64,000 nucleotides of DNA from 40-80 sp964503665 (GTDB lineage: Bacteria; Bacteroidota; Bacteroidia; Flavobacteriales_D; Crocinitomicaceae). The notes beneath the pieces were generated by a model, which saw only the letters and a program-made list of their open reading frames with translations, searched no databases and was not told the DNA's origin. The translations under genes and the position numbers were made by a program. Location of the stretch: positions 1 to 64,000 of the forward strand of contig CAZDAR010000005.1 of the NCBI GenBank assembly GCA_964503665.1, given 5' to 3'. Positions 37,117 through 43,634 of this stretch are shown in pieces; position 1 is the first letter of the stretch; each line of letters opens with the position of its first letter.

Positions 37117-37950
37117 ATGGATACAAACGAAAAGATTAAAAAAATGGTAAAGCAAAAGTATAGTGAAATTGCTTTGCAAGATCAAGATACCAACGCTTCT
37201 TCCTGTTGTGGAAGTGGTGGGAGCAGTAAGGAAGTGTATAACATCATGAGTGATGAATACGATCATTTGAGTGGTTACGCTCCCGATGCGGATTTGAAAT
37301 TAGGATGTGGTTTACCAACTAAATTTGCTAAAATAAAAGCGGGCGATACAGTTGTTGATTTGGGTAGTGGTGCCGGAAATGATTGCTTTGTCGCAAGACA
37401 CGAGACGGGTGAATCAGGAAAAGTAATTGGTATCGATTTTACCGAAGCCATGATTGACAAAGCCAGAGCGAATGTTGAAAAATTAGGATACAACAATGTC
37501 GAGTTCAGACAGGGTGATATCGAGAAAATTCCGATTACTCCAAATACTGCAGATGTAGTCGTTAGTAACTGCGTGATGAATCTTGTTCCTGATAAACCGA
37601 AAGCATTTAGCGAAGTATATCGCATTTTGAAAACAGGCGGACATTTTAGTATTTCTGATATCGTTCTTACAGGGGATTTACCTAAGAAAATTAAAGATGC
37701 TGCCGAAATGTACGCCGGTTGTGTTGCAAGTGCAATTCAAAAGGAAGATTATTTACAAATCATAAAAGATGCAGGTTTTAAAAATTTAACGCTTCAAAAA
37801 GAAAAACCGATTATCGTTCCGAACGACATACTTGCAAACTATCTAAATGAGGAAGAAATCAAAGCATACAATGCTACTGACAATGTTATTTTCAGCATCA
37901 CCGTATATGGGGAAAAAGAAGAAAGCTGTTGCGGTCCAAGTTGCTGCTAA
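37117..37950 (+). CDS. arsM: Arsenite S-adenosylmethionine methyltransferase
   Basis: Converts As(III) to methylated, partly volatile arsenicals with SAM. 277 aa. SAM motif I is DLGSGAGND (81-89), with GIDFTEAMIDKA following. The three arsenic-binding cysteines of the family are in place: Cys64 (LGCGLPT), Cys152 (SNCVMNL) and Cys202 (YAGCVAS). Extra cysteine pairs lie at the N-terminus (SSCCGSG) and the C-terminus (SCCGPSCC). It is in an operon with arsR and is followed by a strong hairpin and then a dead arsC. No arsB or acr3 pump is in the window. Confidence 0.95.
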   Translation: MDTNEKIKKMVKQKYSEIALQDQDTNASSCCGSGGSSKEVYNIMSDEYDHLSGYAPDADLKLGCGLPTKFAKIKAGDTVVDLGSGAGNDCFVARHETGESGKVIGIDFTEAMIDKARANVEKLGYNNVEFRQGDIEKIPITPNTADVVVSNCVMNLVPDKPKAFSEVYRILKTGGHFSISDIVLTGDLPKKIKDAAEMYAGCVASAIQKEDYLQIIKDAGFKNLTLQKEKPIIVPNDILANYLNEEEIKAYNATDNVIFSITVYGEKEESCCGPSCC

Positions 37951-37973
37951 GCCGTAAGATAAAAAATTCTTCT

Positions 37974-38007
37974 ATCAGCCCAAAATGAATCTTTTGGGCT
38001 GATTTAA
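37974..38007 (+). terminator. Hairpin after arsM
   Basis: ATCAGCCCAAAA / TTTTGGGCTGAT perfect 12-bp stem with a 6-nt loop. The T run after it is short. It separates arsM from the arsC remnant. Confidence 0.7.
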
Positions 38008-38025
38008 TTCACCTATTCCACCAAT

Positions 38026-38422
38026 ATGACCAAGAAGTAAATAATAGTATTGTGCACTAAAAACAATTGTTGAAGTTCAGATAGCAGAAGGGTATTTAAA
38101 ATTTTACGCAGGTGAAAAAGCGGCGATTTACAGTGCTGGCATTCGTGCGAAAGTCGTCAACCCAAAGGCAATTGCTTATACGCAAGAAAATAGAATTGAC
38201 ATTTCAAATTACACCTCAAACACGATTGAAGAGTATAATCATCTTGATTTCTACTTTGTAATAACTGTCTGTGATAACGCACTAGAAAGTTGTCTTATTG
38301 TCACTTCAAATGCAAAAAAATTTCATCATAATTTCCCTGATCCGGGAAAAGTAGTAGAAAGTGATGAAAAAGTGAAGAAAGCATTCAGCGACATTAGAGA
38401 TCAAATCCACCAATATATCTAA
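38026..38422 (+). pseudogene. arsC: Dead arsenate reductase, LMW-phosphatase type
   Basis: From SAGI through NPKAIA, DISNYTSNTIEEY, DFYFVITVCDNA and KKFHHNFPDP to the stop at 38422, the protein is a clear thioredoxin-type/LMW-PTPase ArsC. The start is ruined: ATG at 38026, in-frame TAA at 38038-38040, the P-loop reads CTKNNC instead of CTGNSCR, the following Arg is a TGA (38071-38073), and one extra base near 38077 shifts the frame before QIAEGYLKFYAGEKAAIY. The body is well preserved, so the loss looks recent. Confidence 0.88.
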
Positions 38423-38573
38423 CAGTTTGTAGCAGAACACTTATAAATCAGTTGATAGAAAAAGACAAATAACAATAAATAATTCATACTGCATTGTTTA
38501 ACCAAAACACTATCTTTGTGACTACATACTCCATTGTAAAATGGTAGTTGTAAATAATTAAAAAATAAACACC

Positions 38574-39023
38574 ATGCATTTACTTTTAAATACTGCCATT
38601 TTAGTCGTCACCCTTTTATCTCCATTTGTAGCTGTTTATGCAGTGAAATTCATCTTAAAAGGAGAAATTAAAAAGCACCAAAGACTTCAGAAAATACTTT
38701 TTTGGACGTGTATGACTGCTGTGGTAGTCCTTGAAATGCAAATTCGTGCTTCTGGTGGTTCTGGGAGCCTTATTAAACATAGTAGCTATTATGGAACTGA
38801 CATTTTTAAATACATTCTGACGGCCCACATTATTGGAGCGGTATTGACGTATATTATTTGGGCAATTACTATTCTTCTATCAAGCATCAAGTTTAAACAA
38901 AAGTATCATTTACCAGGAAGTTTTTCAAAAACGCACCGAAATCTAGGATATATTACCATAGTTGGATTGTTTTATACGGCCATAACCGCATTAATTGTAT
39001 ATATAATGACGTTTCTCCTCTAA
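38574..39023 (+). CDS. DUF420-like four-TM membrane protein
   Basis: 149 aa, almost entirely four hydrophobic helices (near residues 5-28, 40-57, 80-105, 122-148) with histidines at the membrane edges (KKHQRL, LTAHIIGAV, SKTHRNLGY). The pattern resembles DUF420/CtaM-like proteins implicated in cytochrome oxidase assembly, but the match is loose. A TATCTTTG -7 box lies at 38511-38518. ahcY follows after 63 nt with its own -7 box. Confidence 0.65.
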   Translation: MHLLLNTAILVVTLLSPFVAVYAVKFILKGEIKKHQRLQKILFWTCMTAVVVLEMQIRASGGSGSLIKHSSYYGTDIFKYILTAHIIGAVLTYIIWAITILLSSIKFKQKYHLPGSFSKTHRNLGYITIVGLFYTAITALIVYIMTFLL

Positions 39024-39053
39024 AAAACATTTTTTTATCCGAGAGAAACTTAG

Positions 39054-39061
39054 TAAATTTG
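39054..39061 (+). promoter_or_regulatory. -7 promoter box for ahcY
   Basis: TAAATTTG matches TAnnTTTG, 25 nt before the ATG at 39087. Confidence 0.45.
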
Positions 39062-39086
39062 TAATTCATAATTTGAAATAAAAAAA

Positions 39087-40400
39087 ATGAGTAATACGAC
39101 AGAAAACCTAGCTTATAAAGTTAAGGACATCAGTTTAGCTGATTATGGAAGAATCGAGATTAAATTAGCTGAAGCTGAAATGCCAGGACTAATGGCCTTG
39201 CGTTCCGAATATGGTGCTTCAAAACCATTAAAAGGAGCTAGAATTGCAGGTTGTCTACACATGACTATTCAAACTGCCGTTTTAATTGAAACATTAGTAG
39301 AACTAGGAGCAGAGGTTACTTGGTCTTCTTGTAATATCTTTTCAACACAAGATCACGCAGCAGCAGCTATTGCAGCAGCAGGAATTCCAGTTTATGCTTG
39401 GAAAGGTATGACCGAAGAAGAATTTGATTGGTGTATTGAGCAAACTCTATTTGCATTTGAAGGAGGAAAAGCACTTAACATGATATTAGATGATGGTGGT
39501 GACTTGACAAATATGGTTTTTGACCGTTTTCCTGAATTAACAAAAGACATTAAAGGCTTGTCAGAAGAAACAACAACAGGTGTTCACCGTTTGTATGAAC
39601 GTATGAAAAACGGAACATTGGTGATGCCTGCTATTAACGTAAATGACTCCGTAACAAAATCTAAATTCGATAACAAGTACGGATGTAAAGAGTCATTAGT
39701 GGATTCTATTCGTCGTGCAACAGACGTTATGATGGCTGGTAAAGTAGCCGTTGTATGTGGTTATGGTGATGTTGGAAAAGGTTCTGCAGCTTCTTTAAAA
39801 GGTGCTGGTGCACGAGTGATTGTAACAGAAATCGATCCTATCTGCGCACTACAAGCAGCGATGGATGGTTTTGAAGTTAGAAAATTAGACAACGTAGTTC
39901 ACAATGTAGATATCGTTGTTACGACTACTGGAAATAAAGGAATCGTCGAAGGTCGTCACTTTGAGAAGATGAAAGACAAAACTATCGTTTGTAACATTGG
40001 ACACTTCGACAACGAAATAGATATGGGTTGGTTGAATAAGAACTTTGGTGCATCTAAAGTAGAAGTGAAGCCACAAGTTGATATTTATACAGTTAACGGT
40101 AAAGAAGTGATTATTCTTGCAGAAGGACGTTTAGTAAACTTAGGTTGTGCGACAGGACACCCTTCTTTCGTAATGTCAAATTCATTCACGAACCAAACGT
40201 TAGCACAATTGGAACTTTGGAATAATTCAGATAATTACGAAAACAAAGTGTATATGCTTCCTAAACATTTAGATGAGAAAGTAGCACGTTTACACTTAGC
40301 TAAAATTGGAGTTGAACTAGAAGTTTTAACAGAAGAGCAAGCGAAGTATATTGATGTTCCTGTGGAAGGTCCTTACAAAGCAGAACACTACAGATATTAA
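39087..40400 (+). CDS. ahcY: Adenosylhomocysteinase
   Basis: Cytosolic NAD-dependent enzyme that removes S-adenosylhomocysteine, the product of SAM-dependent methylation (including the neighbouring ArsM), by hydrolysis to adenosine and homocysteine. 437 aa. Signatures: GCLHMTIQTAVLIETL, SSCNIFSTQDHAAAA, Rossmann GYGDVGKGSAA, NIGHFDNEIDM, PSFVMSNSFTNQTLAQ, and the C-terminal PYKAEHYRY that reaches into the partner's NAD site. It is monocistronic and ends at a bidirectional terminator facing the FKBP pair. Confidence 0.98.
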   Translation: MSNTTENLAYKVKDISLADYGRIEIKLAEAEMPGLMALRSEYGASKPLKGARIAGCLHMTIQTAVLIETLVELGAEVTWSSCNIFSTQDHAAAAIAAAGIPVYAWKGMTEEEFDWCIEQTLFAFEGGKALNMILDDGGDLTNMVFDRFPELTKDIKGLSEETTTGVHRLYERMKNGTLVMPAINVNDSVTKSKFDNKYGCKESLVDSIRRATDVMMAGKVAVVCGYGDVGKGSAASLKGAGARVIVTEIDPICALQAAMDGFEVRKLDNVVHNVDIVVTTTGNKGIVEGRHFEKMKDKTIVCNIGHFDNEIDMGWLNKNFGASKVEVKPQVDIYTVNGKEVIILAEGRLVNLGCATGHPSFVMSNSFTNQTLAQLELWNNSDNYENKVYMLPKHLDEKVARLHLAKIGVELEVLTEEQAKYIDVPVEGPYKAEHYRY

Positions 40401-40427
40401 TAACCGAAATGGTATATTAAACAATAC

Positions 40428-40462
40428 AAAAAAACCCGAAAGCTAAGCTTTCGGGTTTTTTT
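40428..40462. terminator. Bidirectional terminator between ahcY and FKBP genes
   Basis: Almost perfect palindrome: A7-CCCGAAAGCT, central A, AGCTTTCGGG-T7. It works for both convergent transcripts. Confidence 0.9.
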
Positions 40463-40487
40463 GTACTTATAAGATAGGTTGGGGTTT

Positions 40488-41405
40488 TTACTTTATCACT
40501 TTATTCAATTCAATGTAAAACTGTAAAGACTCATACGGCTGAATATCATAAGCATTTCTTTGTTGGTTGAAAATTCCTTTTTCTCCATACGCTAAATTAT
40601 ATGGAATATACAATTTATACTTCCCTCCTTCTTTCATCTTTTGCATCCCTATTTTCCATCCTGGAATAACTTGATCTAACTGAAAAGGATCGATTTGTTT
40701 GCCGCTTTGCAATTCATACGTGAAAGAATTTTCCATAGTATCACCAACAGCATTCACCAAAATATAATTGGCTTGTACCTTATCCGTTTCAATCGGAGAC
40801 TTTCCTTTTCCTTCTTCAATCGTTTCGACGATTAATCCATCCACATTAATCGTGTTAGGTTTCTTCGCTGCCTCTGCTAATAGTTTAGCTCCATTTTTCT
40901 GGTTCAAATCTTCAATAAAGTTACGTATCAACTCCATTTGGTCTTGTCTTGAAATAATAGTGTCGGCTTTAGAAAGAGATGCACGAAATCCAGAAACAAC
41001 CATTTTCTCATCAAAGAAATCAAGCCCTCCTTTCTTCTTCCAACTATTCTGAAAAATAACTCCTGACAGTTTTCCTAAACATTCACATCCTTCATCTACA
41101 AATTTCACATTGAAGTCACCTCCATTTTCTCCGTATAAACTTCGTAATGTAGTCTGACAATTTTCATCAAAAGCTTTTTCATCTTTCATTCCCACAGCAA
41201 ATCCTTCTGCAATTTTATCCAAATTATACTTTTCGTAATGTGGATCTCCAGAATTTGCAATAGCATGACCATTGTCCGCACCAAAAGCAAAAGATAAACG
41301 ATCTTTCTGAGTTTCCAACTTAATCGTTTGCTCTTCTTTTTTGGTATCCGTTTTACAAGCCGCAACAAGTACTGTCGCAACAAGTAGTAAAATTAACTTT
41401 CTCAT
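40488..41405 (-). CDS. FKBP-type peptidyl-prolyl isomerase, lipoprotein
   Basis: 305 aa. Lipoprotein signal ends at Cys16 (VATVLVAAC). An FkpA/Mip-like N-terminal dimerisation region (~35-200: DRLSFAFGADNGHAI, GFAVGMKDEKAFDENC) precedes the FKBP catalytic domain (~210-305: DPFQLDQVIPGWKIGMQKMKEGGKYKLYIPYNLAYGEKG). Probably a periplasmic folding helper. Its ATG overlaps the stop of the upstream FKBP gene by one base (TAATG), so the two are translationally coupled. Confidence 0.9.
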   Translation of the reverse strand: MRKLILLLVATVLVAACKTDTKKEEQTIKLETQKDRLSFAFGADNGHAIANSGDPHYEKYNLDKIAEGFAVGMKDEKAFDENCQTTLRSLYGENGGDFNVKFVDEGCECLGKLSGVIFQNSWKKKGGLDFFDEKMVVSGFRASLSKADTIISRQDQMELIRNFIEDLNQKNGAKLLAEAAKKPNTINVDGLIVETIEEGKGKSPIETDKVQANYILVNAVGDTMENSFTYELQSGKQIDPFQLDQVIPGWKIGMQKMKEGGKYKLYIPYNLAYGEKGIFNQQRNAYDIQPYESLQFYIELNKVIK

Positions 41406-42004
41406 TAAAGTACCTTTATTAGTTCAACATCAAAAATCAACGTCATGAATGGTTTTATTGGTCCTCCTGGATGTGGATGTGCTCCATACGCTAAATCCTC
41501 TGGAATATATAAACGATATTTTGCGCCTTCTGGCATCAGTTGCAACGCTTCTGTCCATCCTTTAATCACTTGATGAACACCAAATTTAGCCGGCTGTCCT
41601 CTCTCAACAGAACTATCAAAAACAGTTCCATCAGTTAAGGTTCCATGATAATGTACTTCTACCGTATCTGCTGCTGCTGGTTTTTTTCCACTTCCCTCTT
41701 CTACCACCTCATATTGTAATCCTGACGTCGTTGTTTTCACTTCTGGACGCTTTGCGTTTTCAGCTAAAAAAGCTGCACCTTCTTCTTTAATAGCAACAAA
41801 TCGCTCTTCATTTAGGTTCTTCAAATACTCTTGAATTATTGCATCTGCCTGCTCTGGAGTAAATTTAGGTTGTGTTTTCTCAAAGACAACTTTCACTCCT
41901 TCAGAAAGCTCAGAAACATCTAGTCCTCCTAACTCTTGAGCGTTTAAACTTTCTCCTATACTCATCCCTACACAATAGGCAACATCTTTTGTCGTAAAAT
42001 TCAT
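41405..42004 (-). CDS. FKBP-type peptidyl-prolyl isomerase, no signal peptide
   Basis: 199 aa, no signal sequence visible (MNFTTKDVAYCVGMSIGESL), so probably cytosolic. An N-terminal FKBP_N helix region (20-90) precedes a complete FKBP domain: VEVHYHGTLTDGTVFDSSVERGQPAKFG, VIKGWTEALQLMPEGAKYRLYIPEDLAYG, LIFDVELIKVL. It is first in the two-gene operon and directly overlaps the lipoprotein FKBP gene, with a divergent promoter region toward efp. Confidence 0.92.
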   Translation of the reverse strand: MNFTTKDVAYCVGMSIGESLNAQELGGLDVSELSEGVKVVFEKTQPKFTPEQADAIIQEYLKNLNEERFVAIKEEGAAFLAENAKRPEVKTTTSGLQYEVVEEGSGKKPAAADTVEVHYHGTLTDGTVFDSSVERGQPAKFGVHQVIKGWTEALQLMPEGAKYRLYIPEDLAYGAHPHPGGPIKPFMTLIFDVELIKVL

Positions 42005-42070
42005 ATTATTTAATTTAAGTTGCGAAGATAAGAACTCTAAACCGAGTGGCTTACTATTACGATAATTTTT

Positions 42071-42078
42071 TATCTTTG
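42071..42078 (+). promoter_or_regulatory. -7 promoter box for efp
   Basis: TATCTTTG matches TAnnTTTG, 25 nt before the ATG at 42104. Confidence 0.5.
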
Positions 42079-42103
42079 TAAGCTAAATTTAAAAGTTTAA
42101 CAG

Positions 42104-42670
42104 ATGGCAACAACGGCAGATATTAAGAATGGTTTGTGTATTAATTACAATGGGAAATTATGCCAAATAGTTGAATTTCAGCATGTAAAACCAGGAAAAG
42201 GACCTGCTTTCGTACGAACTAAAATGCGTGTCATAGAAACGGGAAGAATTATTGAAAACACTTTTTCAGCAGGACATAAAATTGAACCAGTACGAATCGA
42301 AAATCGGGAGTATCAGTATTTATACCATGATGGTAACGACTATGTTTTCATGAATCAAGAGTCTTTTGAACAAGTTCCAATTCCTACAAAACTTATCGAA
42401 AAGCCAGAGTTTCTAATTGAAGGAATGACCTGTAATATCCTTTTTCACGCAGAAGAGGAATTGCCATTAGTCGTTGAAATGCCATTATTTATCATTTCTG
42501 AAGTTACATACACAGAGCCAGGAGTGAAAGGAGATACAGCAACAAACACCATGAAGCCTGCAACATTGGCTTGTGGAGCAGAAGTAAAAGTTCCGCTGTT
42601 CATCGATACGGGAGAAACAATTAAAGTAGACACACGCACGAATACATACATCGAACGCGTTAAAAATTAA
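42104..42670 (+). CDS. efp: Elongation factor P
   Basis: Rescues ribosomes stalled at polyproline stretches. 188 aa, three beta domains. The tip loop that reaches the peptidyl-transferase centre reads KPGKGPAF with Lys32 at the apex; whether it is modified cannot be seen and no EpmA/B gene is near. Other marks: ETGRIIENTFSAGHKIEPV and the C-terminal GVKGDTATNTMKPATL signature followed by DTGETIKVDTRTNTYIERVK. It has its own -7 box and terminator. Confidence 0.97.
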   Translation: MATTADIKNGLCINYNGKLCQIVEFQHVKPGKGPAFVRTKMRVIETGRIIENTFSAGHKIEPVRIENREYQYLYHDGNDYVFMNQESFEQVPIPTKLIEKPEFLIEGMTCNILFHAEEELPLVVEMPLFIISEVTYTEPGVKGDTATNTMKPATLACGAEVKVPLFIDTGETIKVDTRTNTYIERVKN

Positions 42671-42686
42671 ATGAATTAACCGATAT

Positions 42687-42715
42687 AAATCCTGGCGTTT
42701 GTCAGGATTTTTTTT
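42687..42715 (+). terminator. Intrinsic terminator after efp
   Basis: AAATCCTG - 8-nt loop - CAGGATTT followed by TTTTT. Confidence 0.8.
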
Positions 42716-42733
42716 GTGAAATAAATCAATGTT

Positions 42734-43522
42734 ATGGAAAAATATTTTCTTCAATTAGACAATAACATTGACATTGCTTATCAATGGGTAGAACCGAAGA
42801 TATTAAAAGAAGAAATCACACTCGTATTTCTTCACGAAGCATTAGGTTCTATATTACAATGGAAACGTTTTCCTCAACTCCTATGTGATTCTCTAGGCGT
42901 AAAGGGATTGGTTTATGAGCGTCAAGGATATGGATCTTCCTCTCCTCTAACAAAAAAGAGAGATAGTCATTACCTAGAAGAATATGCTGTCGAAGAAATG
43001 CCTCCAATCATCCAAAAGCTCCTTCCAAATTCAAAAATTATTCTCGTTGGCCATAGCGATGGAGGTAGTATTGCATTGATGTATGCCTCAAAGTTCCCAC
43101 AAAATGTCGTGGGTGTTGTTACGATGGCGGCACACGTCATTGTAGAAGAAGAAACTATAAAAGGTATATACCCAGCTATAACAGCATATCAAGAAGGAAA
43201 GTTAGACGGCTTACAGAAATATCATGACAATAAAACAGATACTATTTTCAAAGCATGGTCAGAAACATGGCTAAGTGAAGAATATCAGCAGTGGAATATT
43301 TGTGATAAAATTCATCAAACAATTCCATCTCTTATCTTGCAAGGAGAAAAAGATGAATATGGAACAAAAAAGCAATTAGCATTAATTAAAGAACAAGTTC
43401 CAAATGCGCTCACCTTTCTCATTCCAAATATTCATCATCAACCTCATTTAGAGCAACCTGAAGAAGTCGCTGTATTAATTAAAAATTGGGTTTTAGAAAA
43501 AGGAATCATCTTATCAAAATAG
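42734..43522 (+). CDS. Alpha/beta-fold hydrolase
   Basis: 262 aa, cytosolic. FLHEALGSILQWKRFP (oxyanion region), YERQGYGSS, nucleophile elbow GHSDGGSIALMYA (Ser near residue 108), acid in GEKDEYG and catalytic His in IHHQPHLEQPEEV. The HEALGS and GHSDGGS variants suggest a lipase/esterase or homoserine-type subfamily, but the substrate is unknown. It starts 18 nt after the efp terminator and shares a terminator with the convergent secreted-protein gene. Confidence 0.88.
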   Translation: MEKYFLQLDNNIDIAYQWVEPKILKEEITLVFLHEALGSILQWKRFPQLLCDSLGVKGLVYERQGYGSSSPLTKKRDSHYLEEYAVEEMPPIIQKLLPNSKIILVGHSDGGSIALMYASKFPQNVVGVVTMAAHVIVEEETIKGIYPAITAYQEGKLDGLQKYHDNKTDTIFKAWSETWLSEEYQQWNICDKIHQTIPSLILQGEKDEYGTKKQLALIKEQVPNALTFLIPNIHHQPHLEQPEEVAVLIKNWVLEKGIILSK

Positions 43523-43585
43523 CTTTTATACCTCTTCCAATATAGAAAGGTGCATTTTAATATGCATAAAAAATTATATACAAAA

Positions 43586-43616
43586 CAAAAACGCCTCTAT
43601 ATTAAGAGGCGTTTTT
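43586..43616. terminator. Bidirectional terminator
   Basis: AAAAACGCCTC - 8 nt - GAGGCGTTTTT, between the alpha/beta hydrolase (+) and the T9SS cargo gene (-). Confidence 0.85.
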
Positions 43617-43634
43617 CACTATAATTAGTTGCAC

